Assembly: GCA_037074535.1 (NCBI GenBank) | Contig: CM073468.1 | Coordinates: forward strand, 60,640,969 to 60,704,968 | Direction: 5' to 3' | Origin: Gleditsia sinensis | Taxonomy: Eukaryota > Streptophyta > Magnoliopsida > Fabales > Fabaceae | DNA: 64,000 bases | Part shown: one piece after another, positions 51,211 to 64,000 of the stretch | Layout of the letters: each line of letters starts with the position of its first letter | How positions within the stretch are numbered: position 1 is the stretch's first letter | Position numbers and translations under genes: made by a program | Notes under the pieces: generated by a model | Database searches by the model: none | What the model was told of the DNA's origin: nothing | The model's input: only the letters and a program-made list of their open reading frames with translations

Positions 51211-52473
51211 ATCAAGGTTTTGTTGTCATTGAAACACCACGTGGTCTAGGTCAAATCCAACACTAGCCAGATGCTCACGGCAAGAGCAAGGATCCGACAT
51301 TTGTCTTAGTTTCAAATCAGTTTTTGGCTTTTCATTTGTTACCATATCTTCTAAAATCGATCAGATGCTAGCTAGGTTCACCCAAATTTTTCAAAAAGTT
51401 TAATTCAAGCTCTCCTCACAATAATTGAAATATATTTTCAGAGTCAATGTGATTCAAGTAAAAAAATTTAAAATTATCGGTTAAAACATTTTTATAATAT
51501 CAAAATTTTAAATTTACAAAAAAAATATTTGCGACGAAAGATATAGCTTGTTTGATTTAATTTTTTTATTTTTAAAAATTGTTTCTAAAAATTATATTTA
51601 AATTTTTTTTATAAAATAAAAATAGATAAATTATTTTAAAAATATATTATTTTTATTTTTGGGTGTTCTAAAATAAAATAAAAAATAATAATTCTTCTTT
51701 GTTTTTGTTTTTTTATTTTAACAATAATTTTTAAACAAATTTTTTTATTTTAAAAATAAAAAACTATTTTTAAAAATAAAAATAATATAAATTTATAATC
51801 TTATATTTTATTTGACAAAAATAATTTATAAATTAATTTAAAATTTATAAATTAAATAAAAATTTATAAATATTACGAAATAGTGTATAATTGATAAATT
51901 TTTAATTAATTTAAATTATTTAAATAAATTTATTTATTAAATATTTTTAATTTTAATTAAATAAATTTATAAATTAATTAATTTATTTTATTAAATATAT
52001 ATTTTATCAAATATATTTTTAATAATTGAATAAGATTACTCGGGAAGGTACGGAGCAAAAAATAACCACAATATATAGTTGGAAGTACATACGGTTTACG
52101 CAGCGCAATCATTGCTGCAAAGCTTGTAACGTTGCTGCAAGTGATTGGTCAGGAATGAAGAAAAAGAAGTTCTGGTTCTTCCTTCATGTAGCAATGCCAT
52201 TGGTTCCATATCTCTTTGGTCCTTATTATTTTCTGCTCCCAAATTAAGCAATTTATCCAATTAAAGTTTTTAAAGACCACATCTTGTTTATCAAATTCTA
52301 CGCCACGCACTAATACATCAGCACGGCATTATTTTTCTGTTTCGGTCCTTTTTTCTTTGTCGTCACTTCGGGAGGATAGCATTAATTTCTTCGTGATATT
52401 TACTTATATAAGCTGAGTCTCTTTTCTCCCTAATCAGATCATCGCTGAAGTAGTTTTCTTTTTTGTGTGTTTG
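51211..52473 (+). promoter_or_regulatory. DXR promoter and leader
   Basis: A TATATAA box at 52405-52411 lies 63 bp before the ATG at 52474, so transcription probably starts near 52435-52445 and the leader is short. Upstream is an AT-rich tract (about 51480-52030). The blocks 51211-51375 and 52345-52460 are duplicated at 44.19-45.11 kb, which supports TATA conservation. Light- or hormone-response elements were not assigned. Confidence 0.6.
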
Positions 52474-55139
52474 ATGGCTCTGAATTTGGTTTCTCCAGCT
52501 GAACTGAAGCCTGTTTTTTTCTCTGATACCTTCAAATCAAATAGCTTCGCGAAATTTCCAGGTTTCTTTCTAACCCTAGCTAGTGACTCCTACTCATAGT
52601 TCTCATGCATGTTGGAAAAATATAAAATAACTATGGGGACCCCTTTTCCTTGTGTTAGAGTTTTCGTGGTTTCATTTTCACTCTATGTATCCTTACGTGG
52701 ATTTTTCAGGTTTACATAAAACTAATAAAAATTGTTACTTAGCCTCTTTTTTTTCTTGCCTATGAATCATCTTACATGGCAAGTTTTGATTCGTGGGATA
52801 GGATTGAAAATTTTTTGAGCTGTTAATTTTTTTTTAATTTGTATGGGATTGCACACGTAATAATTAAAGTAAAAAATAATTTTTTTTTAAATATTCCATT
52901 CACTTTTTCGTACTGGAATCTATTATGTTTATAAAGAACTAAAATAGTTTATAATATATAAAAGACGGAATGAGTTGTGTTGCTGGAGCTGTACCTTAAA
53001 TATGATAGTGTAAATAACAATTTAAGTTCTCAATTTATAAATTTATTTATTTTTTAATTTTTGAATATATTAAATTATCAATTCATTGAATATTATTTAT
53101 TTTATTAGTTCATAGCATCCAAAATCATTTCAACTCATTTAAAAGTGTAATTTAATTTAACAAGTAAATATCTATCGATAATTTTATTATGATATTTAAT
53201 ATGTTCTATTCAACTTTTTTTATTATAATTTATTCGAGAGTTTTTATTTTTTTTTCTCTTTTTTTAATATATGTTTTTAAGAGAATACGAATTGTTAGGA
53301 TTCAAATCCTTGACCATTTGGACATAAAAGTTCTGATATCATATGAAGAACTATTTCAATTCAAAAAGTTAAATTGATTGATGAGTGAATGTCTATTAAT
53401 AGTTTTATTATAATCTTTAAAAATAATAAGTTCGTTAGATATTAATCTTTAATTTTTTTTAGATATTAATTCACGCACTCAAAAAAATTTAAAGGCGAAA
53501 TTATTAATTTACTTTTAAATATAAATATAACTATATATTTGTTGCAAAAGTTAAAGAAAAGAAATTTTGTGGGAGTAAGCAGCAACACAAACAATAATTT
53601 TATGTATCTTAAACTATGTAGTTTAGATAAATATTTATTGAATCGCAGTCAAATTAATTCTCTGGCCAATTTTGATGTTTTAAGCTCCGGTGGTCTTGGC
53701 CAAAGATTATGGATGTGTTAGTAAGATAAGCCTATTATCTTTAGAAAGAAAATAAATAAATAAATTTGTACTTCACTTTGGCCTCTCAAAATTCTTAATT
53801 ATTTAGTGGTAACTGGTTTGATATATTTACTTAGATGTAATGATCTTTTTTATTTATTGTAAAACGAGGTTTTGAACCAAATTTTTTTTCTTCGATTTCT
53901 TCTTTCAACTTAGAAACAATAGAGAACTCTCCCATATCTGGCTGCTGTTCTCTTTTATAAATATAGAAAATGACAGGAATATCTAATTGCCTTCTAAATA
54001 TAGAAAATGAGAGGAATATCGCAAACGGGAGGTGGGGCAAGGGCTTAACTGGGCGAGCATATCCGAAGCCAATTGCTTTAAAGAGTTATAATATTTGAGA
54101 TTTAAGATTTGAGATTTGAAGTTTAAATTTTAAAATTTAGAAGGGTATTTAAATTTAGTGATAAATATGAGTTTTTGTGATTATTTTTTATCGGTATCTT
54201 ATGCAATTTCTTTTATCAGCTTTTATCCCCCACTCTTCTCATGTATAAAGTTATACATTGGTTGATGTTAGTTTATAATATTATACAATATAATGTCACA
54301 CCAAACAATATACAAAAGTGAATTGTACAAACTTATATTATTATACATTTTTTTATAAGCAACAGATTGTGTTGATTGAGTTATTCAACCCGACCTGATA
54401 AAATTCGGATTAGAATATTAACACACGAACCCAACTAAAATTTGAGGTTACTAAAAAATTTCGTGTCATGTCAAGTCAAGTTTGATCGAGTTAGATCAAA
54501 TTAATTTGGTCAAATTTAAAAAAATGCACCTAGTTCACCCATTTGAACTCAAAATTTGTGAAAAAATCTACTCATATAAATCCGTCAATTTTATTTAATA
54601 TCTTCAAAATGATTTTTTTTATTAGATTCAATTGAATCTTTGAGTTATGTACACCCCTAATACGGCACACTAAATAACACCTTGACTAACTTTTGAAAGT
54701 AATTTTATTATTAATTTTTTCAAACAAGATGTTTATGAAAAATATGTTTTAAAAAAATAAATAACTTTTTCTTCAAAAAAAAAATGCACGGTTGAACACT
54801 ATCTTAGTCTAAAGGTGGGGAAAACGACTTTAGGCCACCATATCCCAAGCCTTCTTCTACTTTGGACCAACAACTTGGAGCATGTGCCAGAAATTCTTGA
54901 ATGACTGGACAGGAACTAGATATTAAGTATAAATAAGCTAAATTAATCATCAATAATCATATTTCTCGTGCATCAAATAATTCAAATTTAAATGCCTCGG
55001 TCACGAGAATATTCCTTTAAAAGGAAAATGTGCCGAGTGGGAGTGAATGTGGCAAATAAAAATAAGGTTAAAGAGAGGCCAACGACAAATGACCTCTCAA
55101 TAAGACAACAACCACTATGTTGTGAGATATATCCCACTA

Positions 55140-55212
<73 letters not shown>

Positions 55213-58200
55213 TTTTGATTTTGAATGTATAGCGTGAATATTAAACCGTGTTAAGTGAATGTTAATTTATACGTTAATTCAAATAAATATGATAAAAAAA
55301 ATTACATTGTAAGCACATTTATTGATAAAAAATTAAAAAAAATTAATATATAAAATATTAAATTGAAAGTTTACGTATAGAATAAAAATATGGTTTAATT
55401 TCCTCTATAAACTTAAGTAATTCTCATAGTCTTGAAGATGCTAAGGTACTATTCTAGATCTATCATGCTTTGTGAAAACCAATACCTATGAACTCTGTTT
55501 TAGGTTAAATTATATCATTGTTTGATTCTCAGGTCGTCTTGCTTCGAAGAGGAAAGATTGTGGAGGAAGAGTTTATTGCTATCTGCAGAAACCACCTCCA
55601 GCTTGGCCAGGACGAGCGGTTCCAGAGCCAGATACAAAGAAATGGGATGGGTCAAAACCCATCACTATCTTAGGATCTACTGGTTCCATTGGAACTCAGG
55701 TAGGTACGAAGTTGATACAGATCTTTGAAATCAGTTTTTCCTCCACCACCACCTTTCTCTTAGAAAACAAACTACAAACTACTAACTTACAACTTGGTAT
55801 AAGTGTACATAAACATCAAGTCAAATATATCACTCTTTTTTTTTTAATTTATTTAATTTTTAATATATAAATAACCAACTTAATTTTTATTTACTTTTAA
55901 AAATTATTCATTTTTTTATTTAAAAAAACTACCCTTTATCATTTAAGTAATATAGCCATTATAAATTATAATTACCATTAATAGCTACTCATTATTTATG
56001 ACTTTATTCTTTCCGAACACCCATTCTAAAAATGACTAAAAAGTTTCAAAACTATGTTAGTATATTAGTGGCTTGACATGCACTAACAGCTAATCAATCA
56101 CTTTTTTATTTAGTTTATATTAATTAAAAAATTAACACTAATAAATTATTAATATCTATTTTTTTATGTTTAATACTACCCATTATTTAGTAAAAAAAAA
56201 ATCTTTTAAGTAACAACAAATGAAAACTACCAAGTATTTACTTTTAAAAACTTGATTCTCTTATAACACAAATATTTTAGATATATTTATACACAACAAT
56301 GAAGATGACATTTGTCACACCCGTAAGAGACCATGCAAACTGTCCACGTGCATGGTTCTGGACAGGTGTGACAACAAGATACCTGCCTAGTGCATTAAAT
56401 TTTAGTTTGCCTTCTAAATCATTGAAATGAATATTGTAGAAGTCTATAATTAGCATTGAGTGCCATTCTTCCTTTCTGTTTCTTTTTATTCCCACCTCCT
56501 CTAGAACCTTTCAATGTGAAGTTAACAGAAAATATAATTTATTTTTTTAACTCCTGCTAGATATAACTTGACTTGCCTTTATCTTCTTCATCTAATGCAT
56601 GTTTTTCTTTGTATTTTTATTGCAGACACTAAATATAGTGGCTGAGTATCGAGACAAATTTGATGTTGTAGCACTTGCAGCTGGTTCAAACGTTTCTCTT
56701 CTTGCTGAGCAGGTGAATATACCAAGCTCCATCAATCCAAGATTGTGATGAAACTTTCAATTGTTTTGTTTTTTCTACCTTTGACCAACATTAAATCTGA
56801 AAATTCATAATCTCAATTGACTTTGATCATTTATAAACTTCCATAATTGATATATTGTCTTTACAGTTTACACAATCTGTCACTACAACAAAAATAGGTT
56901 TTAACAACGGTTAAAAAAAACTGTCCTTAAAACATAAAATAACGACGGTTTTTAAAACCGTGGTTATTTAACGACGGTTCTTAAAAAATCGTCTCTATTT
57001 AACAACAGTTTTTAAACAACCGTTGTTAAGTATTGTTAATTTTTGTTATTTTTAAAATTGTTAACTTTTAGCGATGGTTTTTAGAAAAATTATCGCTAAA
57101 AATGTTAATTCTGGCACGTTTTTAGCCACAATTTTTATAAAATCGTCCCTAAATAACGACAATTTTCTAAAAAAAGTCGTTAAAAATTGTTATTTGAATG
57201 TTAATTTTGGCGTTTTTTTAACGATGATTTTTAAAAAATCGTCTCTAAATATCGACGATTTTCTAAAAATCGTCGCTAAAAATTGTTATTTGAATGGTAA
57301 TTATAGCGCGTTTTTAACGACAGTTTTTTAAAAATCGTCATTAAATACTCCAATTTTTCTATAAATCTCACACATCTTCCCCCCATGTTTCATCTTCATC
57401 TTCCCTCTATTATTTTTCATTTAGAGAAGGTTTATCCTTTCGATTGGGTTAGTAGATTTGTTGTAAATAATGATTCTCTCTTTATTTTGTCTCTATTTTT
57501 TCTACGAAGAAGCAACAATTATGCAAATTTTTGTGAAGAATACTTCTCTTTCATCTTCTCTTTATTTAAATATCAGTTTTAATTCTAAAGTTTAGTCAAT
57601 TTTTTATTGTTGAATTTTTCTTTTATAGATATTATTATTATTGGAGATACAATTATAAGAATCTTAAAAAATATTAAAATAAACTAACAATCTATAAGTG
57701 AAAGACAGAAAGTGTAGCTTAATTTTTGTCCATGGTTAAAGGATTGACTATTTGATTTCGTTCTAAATTTTTTTTTAGCGATGGTTTTTAAACCGTCGTT
57801 AAAGTAAAAGATAGATTTTGCAGTGGTTTTGAACCGTTGCTAAAAAACTGCAGCTAAAACATAAAATTTAACGGCGGTTACAAAACCGTCGTTAAATATG
57901 GTTTAACAACGGATTATTTACGGTTTTCAAAATCGTCGTTAAATCATCGATTTTACGACGGTTTTTATAACCGTCGTTAAAAGTTTTAGTGACGGTTAAA
58001 ACCGTCGTTAAAACTACTAAAAAACCGTTGCTAAATCCTGTTTTTCTTGTAGTGTGTAAAGAGTCAATAAAAACTATTAAAATTAGTTTATCAGTAAATT
58101 TTACTATTTAAAATATAAAAAATAATTTAATTTATTACTGGTGAATAATTTTTTGTCTATCGCTAACGGTATTCAAATCGTAACACACGATAAAAATAAT

Positions 58201-61200
58201 ATTTTTTTAAAATTATTTTTATTATGTGTCACAATCTGAATATTGTTGATAGATATAAAATTATTCATCGACAATCAAAAATACCACTAATTGAAACATT
58301 TACTTTAAAGAGTTTTTATTAACGTACATCTATATAACTCTAATTGAGAAGTGTTCTTTCTATTTCTCGTAGGTTTAATAGGAATTTTGTTCTTAAGCAT
58401 TTATGTGAATAGAGAACTCATCTAGTACCAGAAGACAACTTGGATAAGAAAGAAAATTACATATGAATTTTTAAAATCAAATTAATTTCTATGGTTAAAT
58501 TCTTCTCGGTTTATAATCAATCTCATACTTTCAACGTATCCAAAAGAAGAAAAAAGAAACAATTATTTCAAATATTGATATTGGACAGGTAAAGAAGTTT
58601 AAGCCTCAACTTGTTGCTCTTAGAAACGAGTCCCTGATCGATGAACTCAAAGAGGCTTTGGCTGACGTTGGCCAAAAACCTGAGATCGTCCTTGGAGAGG
58701 AAGGAGTCATTGAGGTGGAAATCTGAATCTGTCTTACATAATTTGGATTATGAATATATTGTTCTTGAGTTATATAAAATCTTATATATTTTCAGGTTGC
58801 TCGCCATCCTGATGCAGCCACTGTTGTCACAGGAATAGTAGGTTGTGCAGGACTAAAGGTAAATTTACTTCCTGATTTTGCCCCTTCTTGATATCCAATC
58901 TATATATTTTCTATATTAGCAATACTGATTATAGAGAAAAGACACAAAGCTAAAGATGGTATTGGTGAGCAGATGTTAGTAAGCTGAGAATCCTTCTCAT
59001 TATTTTCTTAGCCAACAGTTGCTGCGATAGAAGCAGGGAAAGACATAGCTTTGGCCAACAAAGAGACAATGATTGCTGGAGGGCCTTTTATTCTTCCTCT
59101 TGCTCACAAGCATAACATAAAAATTCTTCCTGCTGATTCAGAACATTCTGCCATTTTTCAGGTTTGAAAACACATTATGACACATATTACTCTTTGCATC
59201 TCCTTTTGTTGCACTTCAGCAATTAATTTATGCTCCTACTCCTTTTCTTGCTGCTAATAATTACTTATGCTTTAATGCATTCTTGTAAACACAGTGTATC
59301 CAGGGTCTTCCCGAGGGTGCACTTAGGAAAATCATTTTAACTGGATCTGGAGGTGCTTTCAGGTAAGAAAATATATTAAGATTTTTCTAGGTTCTCAAAT
59401 GAAACCTATATGGAGCATGTTAATCTTGTCTTGGGGAATTGAACTTAAATTGCAATTCTTTCTGTATAAAATAAATAACTAAAATGATTCATGGGTTAAG
59501 TGAACTGAGCTGACGTGGGGGAGTGTGCCTATAAGATCGTTAGGGAGGGTATTTAATTTCTGAAAATGCCCTAGGACGCCCATTTGAATCATTTTGGAAG
59601 GGAAATTAAAGGAAAGATAGCACTCTAAACTCTTTTGTATTTTGAACATGTGGTTGTTGTCAACTTGTCATATCATGATGGTGATTTGTTTGAATCAATT
59701 TATAAAGTACTTATATTTTATAAACAAAATAATTTGTATTAGACAATATATTAAATTACACTCAAACACTGCATATATTGTCATGATCTAGCGTCTGTAT
59801 TACTTCTAAGGAATCAATTTTATTTCATTATGAAAAGGTTGAAATTTCTCTTCATAGTGCTGCTTTTTAGTCTCAGTGTAATAAATTTGAATTAAGTCAT
59901 TTACCATCGGAATGGTAATTGACAGGGAATGGCCTATTGAAAAGATGAAAGACATTAAAGTTGCCGATGCATTAAAGCATCCGATTTGGAGTTTGGGAAG
60001 AAAGATAACTATAGACTCTGCTACCCAATTCAATAAGGTTTATTTCTGTCTGATGTCAATATTTTGTATGAAAAATGCTCTCCTATGAATCTATCTAATA
60101 ACTTGGTATAAATCTCTTAACTATGAGATAAATTTCTTCTACTTCTTGACAGGGTCTAGAAGTAATAGAAGCGCATTACTTGTTTGGAGCTGAATATGAT
60201 GATATTGAGATTCTCATTCATCCACAATCTATCATACATTCAATGATTGAAACACAGGTTTGACCGTTACACTATGTTGTTTAATATACATCAGAGTCAT
60301 TTGGTACACTAGTATCTTACATTATCTAATCTGTTTAATACTATAATATAAGATGGTATTTAATATTTCCGTGTTTGGTATGAAAATGAAAGTTATAAAA
60401 AAAGAAAAAGAAACAATAGGTAATTTATAAATTAACTGAAGTTAAAAATTCAGGAATATGAGTTCCATAAAATACGATGTCTACTGACATCTAATATATC
60501 AGGATGAGGATCATGATACCTACAAGTTCCTGGCTCTTGTCTAACTTAAATTAGCAAAGAATGAGGTGAGCATGTGCAGTTTTAAATTCAAATGTACTGA
60601 CGACAAGAAGGTAGACAATTATAATTAAATCTTACTTAATCTTTTCCTTACACGAAATTACTTGTTGTTTCCAGGATTCATCTGTTCTAGCACAATTGGG
60701 GTTGCCTGATATGCGCATTCCGCTCCTCTATACATTGTCTTGGCCTGAAAGAGTTTATTGTTCTGAAGTAACTTGGCCTCGCCTTGATCTTTCCAAGTAC
60801 TGTTCATTTTCCCTTTGAGCTTATAAAACTTTTATCAGTTCAAAAATGGCTTAGTTCACCCAAACACTAAAGGGATAAATCTCATTAGTTAATTAGCAAA
60901 TTTTAAATTGTGCAAATCTTAACCCTTAGCTCTCAGTGTTTGTTCCCACTATGCAGTCTTTCTTATTAATTGGAATATTATAAGAAATCTAAGTTGAATT
61001 ATCAATGGTTCTTACTATGAATGACTAGACAATTTCTTTTTCTTTTCCACTTTGGCTCCTTGCCAAGCTTCCAGCTTGGACTTTCATTCATGTGTCATTC
61101 TGATTGAAAAGAGCCATGTAAAAAGGAATTGTGATTCTGGAACAATGTGACGACATTGTCATCTATTTTCATTACTTTTTCTTTATTAGAATTCAATCAA

Positions 61201-62645
61201 ATCAAAGCAGCCTGCTGCTAGAATATTTACTGTTTAGTCTTGTTCTATTTACATCTAATCAAGATGCAGTGAATCAGAAGCACTTTTTATCCTTGAATCT
61301 GTTTGTGGCAATATCTAAAATGTGATTATACAGGTATGGTTCGTTAACATTCCAAGCTCCTGACCCAGTTAAGTTTCCATCCTTGAGACTTTGCTATGCT
61401 GCTGGACGAGCTGGAGGTACCATGACAGGAGTCCTCAGTGCAGCAAATGAGAAAGCTGTAGAATTATTTGTTGATGAAAAGTAAGTATTTTTAGAGATAT
61501 ATTTCATAAGCATTGTTGGTTTCTCTTAACAACTTATGCTTTAATCCTTCACAAATATCTCAATTATCTTCCTTATTACTAGTAATGCCCTGAGAATTTC
61601 TCTGTATACCTATGCTTCCCTGGAAACTTATCTACCTTCATTAAAATTGATGGGGTGGCAGAGGTGGCAATGGGGATGGAGGATGTGAAACCATGATACA
61701 TCAAGGCATAAATCTTTGCTTACCACCTAAAAGTATGCATCAAGACTAATATTAGACCATTGGGATAGTCTTGCAAAATGTCTTTGAATGCTGATGGTGT
61801 GTTCCCCAAGTTAATTACCTGAGGGGGGAAAATCGCTCTTAAGTTCAGTCCAGCCATGGAATAATAATGGGAGTTAGTGTCCCAACCAGAAGTTCATGCA
61901 ATTACAATTAAAGAAACATAGAAAATACTGTTCCAACAATATTGCAGCACTATATTCTATAGGAAAAGATGAAGAAAATGACTTCCAACCTGGCAATTTG
62001 AGGGTGCCAACAACTCCCAAGTCTCAAATCCCTTTTCGATCTCTCCCTTTTAAATTCAAGTTCATAACTGCCATCTATTTTGTGGAACTCCATCAAATAA
62101 TAAGAAATCTTTGTAGTTCAATTCTGCTGTAGTGTTAAAAAGATTGATTACCCATGCAACTCCATATACTAAGCTTTGTTTGAAAACACAAAATACTAGC
62201 TTATGTAATTCCTTATACAGAAAGAGTGGAGAAAAGAAATTAAAAATGTGATTTGACTGTTTAAATAGAAGCCTTCTGTGTATATCATTTGTGTTTGTAT
62301 TGGCAGACTGTATTATCAGCATTTCTTAACTTCTTAAATGTTTAATTCCAAAGTTACAATAAGAATGGAGTGAATAGTTAATAGCTCATATATATTATTT
62401 TCCTGCATTCTCATATTCTGTGACAATATATGCTTTCTTGTCAAATGAACCCTCTTTTGATGTTGGGTTTCTTGTCTATTTCCAGGATTAGCTATGTGGA
62501 TATATTCAAGGTTGTGGAGCAAACATGTGAGGAGCATCAAAAAGAATTGGTAGCCTCACCTTCCCTTGAGGAAATTATTCATTATGACCAGTGGGCAAGA
62601 GATTATGCTGCTAGTTTGCAAAGCTCTTTGGCTGTCCTTGCATGA
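52474..62645 (+). CDS. DXR: 1-deoxy-D-xylulose 5-phosphate reductoisomerase, plastid (12 exons, 464 aa)
   Basis: DXR converts DXP to MEP with NADPH in the plastid, the committed step of the MEP isoprenoid pathway. Exons: 52474-52561, 55533-55699, 56626-56712, 58589-58714, 58796-58858, 59012-59161, 59295-59362, 59926-60037, 60153-60257, 60675-60796, 61334-61480, 62486-62645. All splice sites are GT-AG and lengths sum to 1395 nt. Residues 1-45 are a transit peptide (start MALNLVSPAELK), followed by the plant signature PPPAWPGRAVPEP (50-62). The NADPH loop GSTGSIG is 77-83, LANKE 191-195, metal and substrate residues Asp219, Ser220, Glu221, Ser245, His268, Trp271, Ser281, Asn286, Lys287, Glu290. 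Length and 12-exon structure fit plant DXR. Unusual positions: Ile270, Leu273, Gln284, Leu332. All catalytic residues are intact, so probably functional, perhaps a second paralogue. Confidence 0.95.
53110..53430 (-). mobile_element. Decayed TRIM in DXR intron 1
   Basis: Two related stretches, about 53110-53206 and 53333-53430, share AAAATCATTTCAACTC-like and CTAT(C/T)(G/A)ATA.TTTTATTAT(G/A)AT parts. Between them is GATTCAAATCCTTGACCATT, matching the internal region of the minus-strand TRIM at 27812-28104. The ends are too decayed to place a target duplication. Confidence 0.55.
55143..55206. repeat. (CT)n(TA)n compound microsatellite in DXR intron 1
   Basis: About 40 bp of CT repeats run directly into about 24 bp of TA repeats. 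A similar compound tract lies in the hAT-like element at about 32750-32788. Confidence 0.9.
55700..56625. other. DXR intron 2
   Basis: AT-rich intron of about 0.9 kb. No repeat structure or coding sequence was recognised. Confidence 0.5.
56881..58054. mobile_element. Non-autonomous CACTA element in DXR intron 3
   Basis: The ends are CACTACAACAAAAATAGG on the left and, inverted on the right, CACTACAAGAAAAACAGG. Both flanks are TGT (56878-56880 and 58055-58057), the expected 3-bp duplication. Both subterminal zones contain many TTTAACGACGG/CCGTCGTTAAA units in alternating orientation. The centre (about 57380-57660) is related to that of the element at 49562-50822. There is no transposase. Length 1174 bp. 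It adds most of the length of intron 3 (56713-58588). Confidence 0.93.
60797..61333. other. DXR intron 10
   Basis: A 537-bp intron between AA/GTACTG and TATACAG. No repeat or coding sequence was seen. Confidence 0.55.
61481..62485. other. DXR intron 11
   Basis: A 1.0 kb intron. No transposon, repeat or coding sequence was recognised. Confidence 0.5.
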
Positions 62646-64000
62646 TGAGACTGATACAAGAAGTGGGGAATGTGGCATACTTTTTCCACGAGCTAGTGTA
62701 TTTTATTAATATTTATGTTGGCATTTTGCAGTTGTATCATACATAGAATAAGTAGGCAGAATTCCCCATTATTGTAAAATTAAAGATTTTGATAAATGTG
62801 TATTACTATGGTGGATTAATGATTTCACTGAAAATCTTTTTCCTTTCCACTCCTTATCACGTGGTCCAATCACAAATGAAAATGAGTCAACCTTTTATTC
62901 TTTTTTGTCAAAGATTTATCAAACTAAGGAAAAATATGATATAATCCTCAACATAACCTGATATTTTGAATAAAAGGCAAAATTTAATATTACCATATTT
63001 GGTACACTTGTATCTAAAATGTTAAGTGTCATTAAAATACAAGGTGTCGATTACCCAATTTTAGGTTGTATCTTATACCATGCCATTAATAACATCAATG
63101 AGTAAATGGGGTGTTCCCTAAACTTTTGCTTTTAATCCAACAACAAAGCAAAATAATGCAGTATTAGCAAGTAGTGAGCAAAGCTATGTACTCTGCATTT
63201 ATAATAAAATGAAGGTTTAATTATGTACTTAGTCCTGATAGTTTTGCTCAATTTTTAATATGTATCCATAATTTTAATTTTTTAATTAAACTTCTGCGTC
63301 GTCAATATATCTAACACTGTATATATATACATGTTTAAATTCTAACCATTAAAAGACAATATATGACTTGAATCTACTCTTCTAACTTATAAATTTTTGA
63401 CAGTAGTTTAATTATTGGAACATAATTAAAAAAAATTAAAATTATAATAATCTAATTTCAAACTTTTAAACTATATGGATCTATTTAGAAATTGACTAAA
63501 ATTATAAACACTAATTGAGTACTTAAACCTAAAATAAAAGCAAGGTATAAAACTATTTTTAACAAGAGAATATGGTACTCTACCTAAGAGCTGTAAAGAT
63601 ATAAAATCGATATGCTAGAGTGCTAAACACACCAAAAACAATGAGCAAAATGTAAGAAACTAATTTGGAGTGTAGCTACTGTTATAAGCACTTTATGACT
63701 ATTATTATATGCTAGAAAATGAGGCTTTTAAATGCTTGCTTGCCATCTCCATTCATTTTACTTTGTTGCCTTGCATTTGAGAGAGTTGGATTATTGTGAT
63801 TAAGGAAAGGCCTCTTCAAATGCTCGATTATATCTAATATAATTATCCAGAAAAGGAAAAAAAAACTTGAGATGGACCAAAAGGAACAAACAAAGCTGCC
63901 TTAACAGTATGCATATCAGAAATACAAGAAAGGGAAGCAAATAAGTCATTTAATGCAAATTGAAGGTGATGGAAGGTGAAGTTTAGAAAGAGACATCTTC
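62646..64000. other. DXR downstream region
   Basis: It begins with the DXR 3' untranslated region and then AT-rich intergenic DNA with an inverted-repeat element at 63213-63530. No further gene was seen before the window ends. Confidence 0.5.
63213..63530. mobile_element. MITE-like inverted-repeat element downstream of DXR
   Basis: The arms of about 60 bp are imperfect inverted repeats: the left starts AGGTTTAATTATGTACTTAG and the right, read inversely, AGGTTTAAGTACTCAATTAG. Length 318 bp. No coding; no target duplication was settled. Confidence 0.6.

Noticed and set aside
52474..62645. DXR as a pseudogene because of odd active-site loop residues
   Set aside because: All 12 exons are open, all splice sites are canonical and all catalytic residues are kept; divergence alone does not show loss of function.

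Overview
The window is nuclear DNA of a flowering plant, almost certainly a eudicot. It is AT-rich, its genes have many GT-AG introns, and it is crowded with plant retrotransposons and small DNA transposons. The protein contents are plant-type: a mitochondrial ribosomal protein S11 with a presequence, a VPS3/TGFBRAP1-like tethering subunit, and a plastid DXR with a transit peptide. TE-inflated introns suggest a woody species (grapevine- or Euphorbiaceae-like). That species guess is weak and rests only on general resemblance.

Three host genes were assembled exon by exon, and in each the splice phases close into one open frame. (1) Mitochondrial ribosomal protein S11 lies on the minus strand at 2239-3786, with 2 exons and 275 aa. 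(2) A VPS3-like CORVET subunit lies on the plus strand at 5581-37373, with 14 exons and 1010 aa. Its 3.0 kb of coding sequence is spread over 31.8 kb. (3) 1-deoxy-D-xylulose 5-phosphate reductoisomerase (DXR), second enzyme of the plastid MEP isoprenoid pathway, lies on the plus strand at 52474-62645, with 12 exons and 464 aa. Genes 1 and 2 are divergent across about 1.8 kb. The three genes share no evident pathway; they are ordinary eukaryotic neighbours.

Much of the rest is mobile DNA. The VPS3 introns hold a full-length but coding-dead Copia element with matching TATAT target duplications (intron 1), LINE pieces (introns 1, 4 and 11), a three-LTR tandem TRIM (intron 2), an antisense Copia with a TRIM inside it (intron 7), and TRIMs, a hAT-like element and a LINE interrupted by a TRIM with exact GAATG duplications (intron 11). 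Intron 13 has a miniature LTR element carrying a 60-bp minisatellite, plus a MITE. The VPS3-DXR interval has a third decayed Copia (38.7-43.2 kb), an element built of TTTCGAAAC-type repeats (46.7-47.6 kb), a tandem duplication (47.9-48.3 kb), a non-autonomous CACTA element (49.6-50.8 kb) and an abutting MITE. A second CACTA element of the same family sits in DXR intron 3.

The most interesting non-repeat signals are both around DXR. First, a diverged copy of its promoter and leader, with conserved TATA box, lies about 7 kb upstream (44.19-45.11 kb), followed by possible exon-1 remnants. Second, the DXR protein keeps every catalytic residue but carries unusual substitutions in the active-site loop and nearby. 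No CRISPR, tRNA, rRNA or novel multi-gene system was found.
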